Assembly (NCBI RefSeq): GCF_003115845.1
Contig: NZ_KZ819028.1
Location: 1-64,000, forward strand
Origin: Brenneria roseae subsp. roseae
GTDB lineage: Bacteria; Pseudomonadota; Gammaproteobacteria; Enterobacterales; Enterobacteriaceae
Direction of reading: 5' to 3'
Length of the DNA stretch: 64,000 nucleotides
In this document: piece after piece, positions 56,381 through 64,000 of the stretch
How positions within the stretch are numbered: position 1 is the first letter of the stretch
How the letters are laid out: the number at the start of each line of letters is the position of its first letter
Translations under genes and position numbers: made by a program
Notes under the pieces: generated by a model
The model's database searches: none
The model's input: the letters and a program-made list of their open reading frames with translations, nothing else
Told to the model about the DNA's origin: nothing

Positions 56381-57466
56381 TCAAGACCTGATAATGCTAA
56401 GCAGGCTATTCGTATTGGCCTCCAGACCAAAGCGGGCCCGGACATCTTTCTGACCTGCTTGAGCATAGGACAGCATGACCGCTTTATTTGAGAGTGCGAA
56501 ATCCAGCGCTTTCACCCATTCCTGCGGTTCATTACGCGATACGACAAGACCGGTAACATGGTCCTGTACCGTTTCAGGCAAGCCACCTTCATTACTGATG
56601 ATAACGGGAACCGCTAAACCCAACGCTTCTATTTGCGCCATTCCCAAAGGCTCTTTCATTGAAGGCATGACCAGCACATCGGCTCTCTTCAACGCTGCCG
56701 CAACCGACTTTAATTCTCCCATCCAGATATTTTTTTGCAAACCACGCTGGTTGATTTCTTTTTTTAATTTTTCAGCGTCACCGCCGCCCGCCACAATATA
56801 TCTCAGGTGAGGTCTGCTTTTTATTAATTCGCTCATCGCAGAGAGTATGATACCGTGCCCTTTCTCTTCTCTTAGCATACCAAGCTGAATAATCACCTCA
56901 CCCTGATTTTCATTGAACCAATCAGACAAATCCTCCCTGACAGGGAAATCGATCTCATTATCGAGCTTGGCAAAATTAATTCCCGGGTAAACCACACGAA
57001 TCTCTTTACCTGGAAACTGTGGCTTGATCTTGTGTGCCATAAACCGGCTTGGCACCATGACCAAATCAATGGGGAGGAAGCGACTGAGAGGATTCGGTTT
57101 TCTATTGGTATAATACGTTCTCGATCTGATGATTTTAGGCCGTCTTACCAACGTGATCGCCGCCACGCACAGATTATTGGCATCATGCCCACTGTGACAA
57201 ATACACGCCGTAGGACGATGCTGCTTTATTGCCTTTCTAATACCTCGAATCGTTGGCAGATGAAAGCTGTTGCGAAAAGGCAGATTAATGACGGATAAAC
57301 CGCGTGAACGAGCTTCACCATCAATTCGCCCTTTAGGATTACACAATAAATAGGTAATCAATCCCTGCCCATTCAACGCCTCCATTTGTTGCAAAAGCTG
57401 CCATTCCTGTCCCCCCATATTCTTTGAACTTTCGAGGAAAAAGACGACATCGTTATTTCTGTGCAT
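56381..57466 (-). CDS. GT4-family glycosyltransferase
   Basis: 361 residues, GT-B fold. N-terminal FFLESSKNMGGQEWQLLQQM has the Gly-Gly acceptor turn; RSRTYYTNRKPNPLSRF and VYPGIN mark the domain linker; IIQLGMLREEKGHGIILSAM and the E-X7-E region KEPLGMAQIEALGLAVPVII (about 284-303) form the donor site. GT4 enzymes such as WabH act on LPS core in related genera, so a core or O-chain step is likely but unproved. It points against waaA-coaD, so it is not part of the RfaH operon. Base composition is slightly AT-richer than its neighbours. Confidence 0.85.
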   Translation of the reverse strand: MHRNNDVVFFLESSKNMGGQEWQLLQQMEALNGQGLITYLLCNPKGRIDGEARSRGLSVINLPFRNSFHLPTIRGIRKAIKQHRPTACICHSGHDANNLCVAAITLVRRPKIIRSRTYYTNRKPNPLSRFLPIDLVMVPSRFMAHKIKPQFPGKEIRVVYPGINFAKLDNEIDFPVREDLSDWFNENQGEVIIQLGMLREEKGHGIILSAMSELIKSRPHLRYIVAGGGDAEKLKKEINQRGLQKNIWMGELKSVAAALKRADVLVMPSMKEPLGMAQIEALGLAVPVIISNEGGLPETVQDHVTGLVVSRNEPQEWVKALDFALSNKAVMLSYAQAGQKDVRARFGLEANTNSLLSIIRS

Positions 57467-57505
57467 ATATCAACCCTGATTTAATGAATGAAATTTCAGG
57501 AAAAA

Positions 57506-58315
57506 CTAACGCTGGCAAACCTGACAAAAAAACGTACTGCGCTGCCCATGCTTCGCCGTTGCTATCGGTGAACCACACACCCGACAACGCTCACCGGCCC
57601 GACCATAGACCTGAAGCTCCTGAGCAAAATATCCCGGTTTGCCATCGGACTGAAGAAAATCGCGCAAGGTCGTGCCACCTTGCTCAATGGAGCGCAGCAG
57701 TACCCGTTTGATGGTATCGACCAGTAAATGCGCTTCAGCTGCATTTAACGAACCGACCGCCCTGTCCGGCCTGATGCCCGCCATAAACAGCGACTCGCTG
57801 GCATAGATATTCCCTACGCCAACCACCACTTTATTATCCATAATCCACTGCTTAACCAGCATCTTTTTACCACGCGATCGCTGATAGAGATAATCACCGG
57901 AAAATACCTCACTTAACGGCTCAGGTCCCAGATGTGCAAGCACAGAGCTTGTCTCTGGGTTATCTGTCCATAACCAGGCGCCGAAACGTCTGGGGTCCGT
58001 ATAACGCAGAACCTTGCCGCTATCCATGACCAGATCGACGTGGTCATGTTTCTCCGGTTCGATATACTCCGGCAGGATACGCAGGCTGCCGGACATGCCC
58101 AGGTGAACAATGATCCATCCGGTGGTTAATTCAATCAGCAGATATTTGGCGCGCCGATGAACGCCCAGCACAGCCTGATCGCTGAGCGATAAAATTTCGC
58201 TGGAAACCGGCCAGCGCAGGCGGGAATTGCGGACTTCGGCATAGAGAATGGTATGACCGACAAGGTAGGGAGAGATTCCCCGACGACTGGTTTCAACCTC
58301 TGGTAATTCAGGCAT
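57506..58315 (-). CDS. mutM: Formamidopyrimidine-DNA glycosylase MutM
   Basis: Base-excision repair glycosylase/AP lyase removing 8-oxoguanine and formamidopyrimidines. It has 269 residues, the E. coli length. Catalytic Pro2 and Glu3 ([13 protein letters not shown]), Lys in [11 protein letters not shown] (about 57), [18 protein letters not shown], and the C-terminal zinc finger with four Cys (CRVCGS to CQVCQR, about 245-268) are all present. It follows rpmBG on the same strand across a terminator. Confidence 0.97.
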   Translation of the reverse strand: MPELPEVETSRRGISPYLVGHTILYAEVRNSRLRWPVSSEILSLSDQAVLGVHRRAKYLLIELTTGWIIVHLGMSGSLRILPEYIEPEKHDHVDLVMDSGKVLRYTDPRRFGAWLWTDNPETSSVLAHLGPEPLSEVFSGDYLYQRSRGKKMLVKQWIMDNKVVVGVGNIYASESLFMAGIRPDRAVGSLNAAEAHLLVDTIKRVLLRSIEQGGTTLRDFLQSDGKPGYFAQELQVYGRAGERCRVCGSPIATAKHGQRSTFFCQVCQR

Positions 58316-58412
58316 CGCTTATCTCCTGAGAAATGCCGGGTAAGTTAACATAACAACGCCGCAAGCGTCTTCGTCAACCGCCCAATATAAGAATGGGCAG
58401 GAAATTCTGTCA

Positions 58413-58440
58413 TAAAAAAACCCGGCCAAGGCCGGGTTTT
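58413..58440 (-). terminator. Terminator after rpmBG
   Basis: AAACCCGGCC-AA-GGCCGGGTTT (58418-58439) is a strong stem with A and T runs on both sides, in the gap between rpmG and mutM. It should end most rpmBG transcripts. Confidence 0.9.
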
Positions 58441-58457
58441 TCAATAGTCCACTAAAA

Positions 58458-58628
<171 letters not shown>

Positions 58629-58636
58629 TCAGTTCC

Positions 58637-58894
<258 letters not shown>

Positions 58895-58940
58895 TCAGCT
58901 CGAGCTTCGTATAGGATGTTGGCCGCCTCGTCAGGCTATA

Positions 58941-59005
58941 GAGCCCATCTCAGCAACTTCACTGAAAAGACTCTGTCATCAGGGTAAACCTGCTGAGATA
59001 GGCTC
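58941..59005. repeat. Inverted repeat with 15-nt arms upstream of rpmB
   Basis: GAGCCCATCTCAGCA (58941-58955) pairs with TGCTGAGATAGGCTC (58991-59005) with one mismatch, around a 35-base loop. The size and end structure suit a small dispersed element or MITE-like repeat; alternatively it is a leader or radC terminator structure. A second stem CGCCAC/GTGGCG lies at 59010-59038. Confidence 0.5.
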
Positions 59006-59111
59006 TTAACGCCACACCCAAGATTCTCAAAGGTGGCGTAGTATACGCTCTGAAGCGTTAGTGCTCAAGTCCCGAACAACTAAAGATCCCGAAGGATCGC
59101 GGAAATATCGG

Positions 59112-59777
59112 TTAAATCCATCCACGCTCGGCAAAAGAAACGTATTCACCGCGTCCGATGACCAGATGATCAAGCACGCGAATATCCAGTAACAGACAAG
59201 CTTTAATGATTTGTTCGGTTATCGCACGGTCAGCCTGACTGGGCTCCGCTTTCCCGGAGGGATGATTGTGCGCCAGAATCAGCGCGGCGGCATTGGCTTT
59301 CAGCGCTTCACGCACAATTTCCCGCGGGTGAACTTCCACGCTGTTAATGGTACCAGCAAACATCTCCTGATGACGAATAACCCGATGCTGATTATCTAAA
59401 AACATCACCAAAAAAACCTCCCTTTCCTGACGCGCCAGCAATAATTGCAGATATTGTCCGGTAATTTCCGGGCTCAGCATCGCATCCTCTTTCGCCAGAC
59501 GAGACGAAAATAATCGGCGTGACAGTTCCGCCACGGCTTTCAACTGCGCATATTTTGAAAGCCCAATCCCTTTTGCCATACAGAATGTCGCCCGATCGGC
59601 CGACAGCAGCTGATGCAGCGAACCAAATTCCGCGAGCAAATGTTCCGCCAGTTGCATCACATGTATACCGGGTAACCCGGTCCGTAAAAAAATCGCCAGC
59701 AATTCTGCATCCGTCAGCGCTTCAGCCCCCAAATTCACCAGTTTCTCCCGCGGCGCCAGCCCATTATCCCAGTCCAT
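59112..59777 (-). CDS. radC: RadC family JAB-domain protein
   Basis: 221 residues from the ATG at 59777, which has GGAGGGG 3-9 bases upstream; the codon before it is a GTG and less likely. An N-terminal helix-hairpin-helix part ([25 protein letters not shown]) precedes the MPN/JAMM domain with [14 protein letters not shown] (His, His, Asp; about 171-184). The old DNA-repair label is doubtful; the function is unknown. It is divergent from coaBC as in E. coli. Confidence 0.93.
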   Translation of the reverse strand: MDWDNGLAPREKLVNLGAEALTDAELLAIFLRTGLPGIHVMQLAEHLLAEFGSLHQLLSADRATFCMAKGIGLSKYAQLKAVAELSRRLFSSRLAKEDAMLSPEITGQYLQLLLARQEREVFLVMFLDNQHRVIRHQEMFAGTINSVEVHPREIVREALKANAAALILAHNHPSGKAEPSQADRAITEQIIKACLLLDIRVLDHLVIGRGEYVSFAERGWI

Positions 59778-59958
59778 CACCCCTCCTCTCCTGACAGACG
59801 GATATCATGACAGCTCCCGTATTGAGTAACGACAGCGAACGGAACAGGCTGCGAAGCGCTACGCAATTTTCGGCTATAAAAGCGCGCGACCGCTTAAGAC
59901 TCCTCTACCGGGTCAAGGTTATGGTAAAATAGCCTCTCTTTCGGTTTTCAATCGGATC

Positions 59959-61218
59959 ATGATGATGACGGAACTTTCCAGCCAACCTGTTTCTGGTAAA
60001 TGTATTTCCGGCAAACGAATCGTGCTCGGTATCAGCGGCGGCATTGCGGCTTACAAATGTCCCGAGCTGGTAAGACGCCTGCGCGACGCCGGCGCCGATG
60101 TTCGAGTGGTCATGACGCCAGCCGCCAAAGCCTTTATCACTCCCCTGACGTTGCAGGCCGTCTCGGGTTACCCGGTTTCTGACGATCTGCTCGATCCCGC
60201 CGCTGAAGCCTCAATGGGCCATATTGAGCTGGGGAAATGGGCGGATTTAGTGATCCTTGCCCCCGCCACCGCCGATCTTATCGCGCGTTTGGCCGCGGGC
60301 ATGGCCAACGATTTGCTGACCACGCTGTGTCTTGCGACCGCAGCGCCGATTGCCGTCGCCCCGGCGATGAATCAGCAGATGTACCGCGCCACACCGACAC
60401 AGGACAACCTGAATACGCTCACAGCGCGTGGCCTGATGCTCTGGGGACCGGATAGCGGCAGCCAGGCCTGTGGTGATATTGGCCCCGGCCGTATGATCGA
60501 TCCGCTGGAAATTGTTGAACGCGCGCGGCGGCATTTCTACGCCGTCAGCGATCTGCAACACCTGAATATCATGATTACCGCCGGCCCAACCCGGGAAGCG
60601 CTCGATCCCGTGCGTTTTATCAGTAACCACAGTTCCGGAAAGATGGGGTTTGCCATTGCACAGGCCGCTGCGGCCAGAGGGGCAAACGTTACGCTGATTA
60701 CGGGCCCCGTCACTTTAGCAACGCCGGGCGGAGTGAAGCGGATTGATGTCAGCAGTGCGCTGGACATGCATCAGGCCGTGATGAGCGAGGCTCCGCGTGC
60801 GCATATCGTTATCGGTTGCGCCGCCGTGGCAGACTACCGCCCCAAATTCGTCGCCGACGAAAAAATCAAAAAGCAGGGTGATGAAATCACTGTCACCATG
60901 ATAAAAAACCCGGATATTATCGCTGATGTCGCCGCGCTGGATGAAAATCGGCCTTATGTTGTCGGGTTTGCTGCCGAAACCCAGAATGTGGAAGAATACG
61001 CCCGGCAAAAGCTGGCGCGTAAAAAGCTGGATCTGATCTGCGCGAATAACGTTTCCCTTTCCGGGCATGGTTTTAACAGTGAAACCAATGCATTACATCT
61101 TTTCTGGCAGGACGGGGACAAGCAGTTGCCGCAATGCGACAAGCATCTTCTTAGCCAAAACTTAATCGACGAGATTGTCAGCCGTTATGATGAAAAAAAT
61201 CGACGTAAAGATTGTTGA
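59959..61218 (+). CDS. coaBC: Bifunctional CoaBC (phosphopantothenate-cysteine ligase/decarboxylase)
   Basis: Two successive CoA-synthesis steps: CTP-dependent coupling of cysteine to 4'-phosphopantothenate, then FMN-dependent decarboxylation. It has 419 residues (E. coli 406); the N-terminus is about 13 residues longer and has three consecutive ATGs, so the true start may be slightly inside. CoaC half: [40 protein letters not shown] (catalytic His about 92), APAMNQQMY. CoaB half: [30 protein letters not shown] and [12 protein letters not shown]. Overlaps dut by 32 bp. Confidence 0.96.
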   Translation: MMMTELSSQPVSGKCISGKRIVLGISGGIAAYKCPELVRRLRDAGADVRVVMTPAAKAFITPLTLQAVSGYPVSDDLLDPAAEASMGHIELGKWADLVILAPATADLIARLAAGMANDLLTTLCLATAAPIAVAPAMNQQMYRATPTQDNLNTLTARGLMLWGPDSGSQACGDIGPGRMIDPLEIVERARRHFYAVSDLQHLNIMITAGPTREALDPVRFISNHSSGKMGFAIAQAAAARGANVTLITGPVTLATPGGVKRIDVSSALDMHQAVMSEAPRAHIVIGCAAVADYRPKFVADEKIKKQGDEITVTMIKNPDIIADVAALDENRPYVVGFAAETQNVEEYARQKLARKKLDLICANNVSLSGHGFNSETNALHLFWQDGDKQLPQCDKHLLSQNLIDEIVSRYDEKNRRKDC

Positions 61219-61645
61219 CCCACGCATTGGTCAGCAATTCCCCTTACCAACCTATGCAACGCCGGGTTCCGCCGGACTGGATTTGCGCGCCTGTCTGGAT
61301 CAGGCGATCGAATTAAAAGCCGGTGAAACCACGCTGATCCCAACCGGACTGGCGATTCATATTGCCGATACCAATCTGGCGGCCATGGTGCTGCCGCGCT
61401 CTGGTCTCGGTCATAAACACGGCGTAGTACTGGGTAATCTGGTTGGCCTGATTGACTCTGACTATCAGGGACAGTTGATGGTTTCCGTCTGGAACCGTGG
61501 TCAGCAGACATTCACCATTGAACCGGGCGAACGTATCGCGCAGATGGTTTTCGTCCCTGTCGTTCAGACCGAATTTAATCTGGTCGAAGATTTTGTCAGC
61601 AGCGAACGGGGAGAAGGGGGGTTCGGCCATTCTGGTCGTAGCTAA
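61187..61645 (+). CDS. dut: dUTP pyrophosphatase Dut
   Basis: Trimeric dUTPase that hydrolyses dUTP to dUMP, keeping uracil out of DNA and feeding dTMP synthesis. It has 152 residues from [20 protein letters not shown] at 61187; the second ATG is equally possible. The five family motifs are visible: [36 protein letters not shown] (catalytic Asp), [10 protein letters not shown] and GEGGFGHSG. Its start lies inside coaBC, as in E. coli. Confidence 0.97.
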   Translation: MMKKIDVKIVDPRIGQQFPLPTYATPGSAGLDLRACLDQAIELKAGETTLIPTGLAIHIADTNLAAMVLPRSGLGHKHGVVLGNLVGLIDSDYQGQLMVSVWNRGQQTFTIEPGERIAQMVFVPVVQTEFNLVEDFVSSERGEGGFGHSGRS

Positions 61646-61713
61646 CACGCACGGCCTCCTGTTACGATGAAAAATATATAAGCCACAGCGCGTTATCGCG
61701 ACTGTGGCGTTAG

Positions 61714-61737
61714 TGACTGTTTGTCAGTCAAATTTTT
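61714..61737 (+). terminator. Terminator after dut
   Basis: TGACTG-TTTGT-CAGTCA followed by AATTTTT is a short rho-independent terminator 69 bp past dut. A larger stem GCCACAG/CTGTGGC with inner CGCG/CGCG (61682-61708) precedes it. slmA begins 20 bp later. Confidence 0.7.
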
Positions 61738-61756
61738 AGCAAGGGTCTTTTCATAC

Positions 61757-62353
61757 ATGGCAGAAAAAGAAAATACGAAAAGGAATCGTCGCGAGGAAAT
61801 TTTGCAGGCGCTGGCGCAAATGCTGGAATCCAGTGACGGTAGCCAACGTATCACCACGGCGAAACTGGCTGCCAACGTTGGGGTATCTGAAGCGGCGCTT
61901 TACCGGCACTTTCCCAGTAAAACGCGTATGTTTGACAGTCTTATCGAGTTTATCGAGGACAGTCTGACCACTCGCATCAACCTGATTCTGCAAGATGAAA
62001 AAGATACGTTTAACCGTCTGCGTTTGATTTTATTGCTTATTCTGGGGTTTGCAGAGCGTAATCCGGGTTTGACACGCATCATGACCGGTCACGCGTTGAT
62101 GTTTGAACAGGATCGTTTGCAGGGTCGCATCAATCAACTGTTCGAGCGTATCGAATCGCAGTTGCGTCAGGTCTTACGTGAGCAAAAGTTGCGGGATGGC
62201 AAAGGCTTTCAACATGACGAAACGCTGCTGGCCAGTCAATTACTGGCGTTTTGCGAAGGTATGCTCTCACGTTTTATTCGCTCCGAGTTCCGCTATCGCC
62301 CGACGCAGGAATTTGATACGCGCTGGCCTCTGCTCGCCGCACAGTTGTACTAG
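61757..62353 (+). CDS. slmA: Nucleoid occlusion factor SlmA
   Basis: TetR-family DNA-binding protein that inhibits FtsZ ring assembly over the nucleoid. It has 198 residues from [20 protein letters not shown] at 61757, the E. coli length; an upstream TTG frame crosses the terminator and is rejected. The helix-turn-helix is [31 protein letters not shown] (about 33-63). Convergent with pyrE. Confidence 0.97.
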   Translation: MAEKENTKRNRREEILQALAQMLESSDGSQRITTAKLAANVGVSEAALYRHFPSKTRMFDSLIEFIEDSLTTRINLILQDEKDTFNRLRLILLLILGFAERNPGLTRIMTGHALMFEQDRLQGRINQLFERIESQLRQVLREQKLRDGKGFQHDETLLASQLLAFCEGMLSRFIRSEFRYRPTQEFDTRWPLLAAQLY

Positions 62354-62377
62354 CGTTCTTTTTCTGTCGGTCAATTC

Positions 62378-62399
62378 CCGCCAGAAGCGTCTCTGGCGG
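62378..62399. terminator. Hairpin between slmA and pyrE
   Basis: CCGCCAGA-AGCGTC-TCTGGCGG is an 8-bp GC-rich stem in the 67 bp between two convergent genes. Probably a shared terminator. Confidence 0.75.
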
Positions 62400-62420
62400 A
62401 GCCACATCAACAGGCCATCA

Positions 62421-63062
62421 TTAAATGCCGTATTGTTCGCGGTATTCTTTCACCGCTGTCAGGTATGCGGCCATCTCCGGTTTTTCCGCCAGATACGCGA
62501 TCAGATCTTTCAGGGTAATGATGGAAATCACCTTACACTGGTAATCTCGCTCCACTTCCTGAATAGCCGAAATCTCGGCGCGTCCGCGCTCCTGACGATC
62601 CAGCGCAATCATGATCCCGGCCAGCGTGGCGCCATGGGCCGTAATGATTTCCATCGATTCGCGGATCGCGGTGCCCGCGGTGATCACATCGTCCACCAGC
62701 ATCACGCGTCCCTGTAACGGGCTGCCGACCAGACTGCCGCCTTCGCCATGATCTTTGGCTTCTTTACGGTTAAAGCAGTATGGGATATCACGTTCATGAT
62801 GTTCTGCCAGCGCCACTGCCGTGGTGGTTGCAATCGGAATACCTTTGTAAGCCGGCCCAAACAACAAATCGAATTCAATGCCTGAATCTACCAGCGCTTC
62901 TGCATAAAAACGCCCCAGCAATGCCAGGTCGCGCCCGGTATTAAACAATCCGGCATTAAAGAAATAAGGGCTGATACGTCCCGACTTCAGCGTAAATTTA
63001 CCGAATTTCAATACCTGTTTGCTGAGCGCAAATTCAATAAACTGGCGCTGATAGGCTTTCAT
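62421..63062 (-). CDS. pyrE: Orotate phosphoribosyltransferase PyrE
   Basis: Joins orotate to PRPP giving OMP in pyrimidine synthesis. It has 213 residues, the E. coli length. [21 protein letters not shown] at the N-terminus, [20 protein letters not shown], the flexible loop [17 protein letters not shown] and the PRPP motif [17 protein letters not shown] (about 120-136) are intact. Controlled by the attenuator just upstream. Confidence 0.97.
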   Translation of the reverse strand: MKAYQRQFIEFALSKQVLKFGKFTLKSGRISPYFFNAGLFNTGRDLALLGRFYAEALVDSGIEFDLLFGPAYKGIPIATTTAVALAEHHERDIPYCFNRKEAKDHGEGGSLVGSPLQGRVMLVDDVITAGTAIRESMEIITAHGATLAGIMIALDRQERGRAEISAIQEVERDYQCKVISIITLKDLIAYLAEKPEMAAYLTAVKEYREQYGI

Positions 63063-63135
63063 TACTGCATCTCCTCGTCTTACGGGTTAATAGATTTGTT
63101 GTGCATCACGGCCACATCGATAAAAGACAGACCAT

Positions 63136-63160
63136 AAAAAAGCGACCAACAGGTCGCTTT
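63136..63160 (-). terminator. pyrE attenuator
   Basis: On the minus strand AAAGCGACC-TGTT-GGTCGCTTT is followed at once by a T-run (TTTTTT), 7 bp after the rph stop and 73 bp ahead of pyrE. In E. coli the same arrangement lets rph act as a leader: high UTP uncouples ribosome and polymerase and termination results. Confidence 0.9.
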
Positions 63161-63167
63161 AAGAAAA

Positions 63168-63884
63168 TCAATCGGCTAACGCCGCTTTCTGTGCCTGAAT
63201 GATGCTCCCGATCCCCTCGCGGGCCAATGCCAACAAGGACAACAGCTCTTCGTGGGTGAACGGTTCACCTTCCGCGGTACCCTGCACTTCAATCATGCGG
63301 CCGTCTTCGGTCATCACCACATTCATATCGGTTTCCGCGGCAGAATCTTCCACATATTCCAGATCGCACACCGCCTCGCCGTTGACGATACCCACAGATA
63401 CCGCTGCCACCATGCCTTTCAGCGGATTTTTCTTCAGTTTGCCACTGGCGACCATCTGATTCAGCGCGTCGGCTAGCGCTACGCAAGCGCCGGTAATGGA
63501 GGCCGTTCGCGTACCGCCATCCGCTTGCAGCACGTCGCAATCCAGCGTAATGGTGTACTCGCCCAACACTTTGAGATCGAGAGCCGCGCGCAGAGAACGG
63601 GCAATCAGGCGCTGAATCTCCAGCGTCCGTCCGCCCTGCTTGCCTTTGGCCGCTTCACGCGCATTGCGGCTATGCGTCGCGCGCGGCAGCATGCCGTACT
63701 CGGCGGTCACCCAGCCCTGGCCTTGCCCTTTCAGAAAACGCGGCACGCCCTCTTCAACCGTGGCATTACATAAAACTTTGGTATCGCCAAACTCGACCAG
63801 AACCGATCCTTCGGCATGTTTTGTGTAATGGCGGGTCAACTTGAGGGGTCGTACTTGTTGTGCACTTCGGCCTGTAGGGCGCAT
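63168..63884 (-). CDS. rph: Ribonuclease PH Rph
   Basis: Phosphorolytic 3'-5' exoribonuclease that trims tRNA precursors. It has 238 residues, full length and without the frameshift known in E. coli K-12. [20 protein letters not shown] at the start, [40 protein letters not shown] (phosphate and metal site) and the C-terminal [20 protein letters not shown] are conserved. First gene of rph-pyrE. The 116 bp left to the window edge probably hold the divergent rph/yicC promoters; no start of yicC is visible. Confidence 0.97.
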   Translation of the reverse strand: MRPTGRSAQQVRPLKLTRHYTKHAEGSVLVEFGDTKVLCNATVEEGVPRFLKGQGQGWVTAEYGMLPRATHSRNAREAAKGKQGGRTLEIQRLIARSLRAALDLKVLGEYTITLDCDVLQADGGTRTASITGACVALADALNQMVASGKLKKNPLKGMVAAVSVGIVNGEAVCDLEYVEDSAAETDMNVVMTEDGRMIEVQGTAEGEPFTHEELLSLLALAREGIGSIIQAQKAALAD

Positions 63885-64000
63885 GGCTCATCTCCGGCGG
63901 GTAAAGGTAACTGGCGCGCATTATACGGCCTTAGCGGCGCAATGCCTATCTTGCCTTGCGGCACACGGTTATAATTTAAGGGATGCCGGGCTTTGCAGTC

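Overview
This is an Enterobacterales chromosome segment. Nearly every protein can be matched by recall to an E. coli counterpart of about the same length. The gene order, the lipopolysaccharide (LPS) core locus and the metal type of HemB fit best with the Pectobacteriaceae (Pectobacterium, Brenneria, Dickeya), but the genus cannot be fixed from sequence alone. Codon and base use are uniform except for one visibly AT-rich patch at about 51000-54000. I see no rRNA, tRNA, CRISPR array, complete insertion sequence or prophage.

Region 1 (1-19000) follows the E. coli hemG-to-rmuC order. On the minus strand are hemG (cut by the window edge), trkH, yigZ and pepQ. They are divergent from fadBA (fatty-acid beta-oxidation), which has a near-perfect FadR operator. 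Then come fre and ubiD (minus), rfaH (plus), hemB, tatD, tatCBA, ubiB, ubiJ, ubiE and rmuC (minus). Ubiquinone synthesis (ubiD, ubiB, ubiJ, ubiE) and Tat export dominate this part.

Region 2 (19000-34000) inserts the arginine cluster (argCBH divergent from argE around two ARG boxes) and ppc between rmuC and udp; in E. coli these lie elsewhere. It continues with a protein-tyrosine-phosphatase gene preceded by a translationally coupled coding-like fragment, udp with two CRP sites 52 bp apart, dlhH, the divergent metE/metR pair and the YigM transporter.

Region 3 (34000-43100) starts with pagP, a lipid A palmitoyltransferase with an odd Asn-rich extension. It sits at the seam between two chromosome blocks that are far apart in E. 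coli. Then come cysE, gpsA, secB and yibN (minus, without the grxC expected beside secB), envC and yibQ (plus, without the gpmI expected upstream), and tdh-kbl (minus).

Region 4 (43400-57500) is LPS inner and outer core synthesis: hldD, waaF, waaC, waaL, then a JUMPstart/ops element directly ahead of waaQ-waaG-waaP, then three AT-rich genes (a GT8 glycosyltransferase and two poorly recognised proteins), then waaA and coaD. A convergent GT4 glycosyltransferase closes the locus. RfaH, the antiterminator that reads ops elements, is encoded about 38 kb away in the same window.

Region 5 (57500-64000) is conserved housekeeping: mutM, rpmG, rpmB and radC (minus), coaBC, dut and slmA (plus), and pyrE and rph (minus), with a clear attenuator between rph and pyrE.

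The least explained material is the AT-rich core-sugar island with the decayed spacer behind it (51000-54575), the coding fragment at 27488-27613, and the PagP extension.
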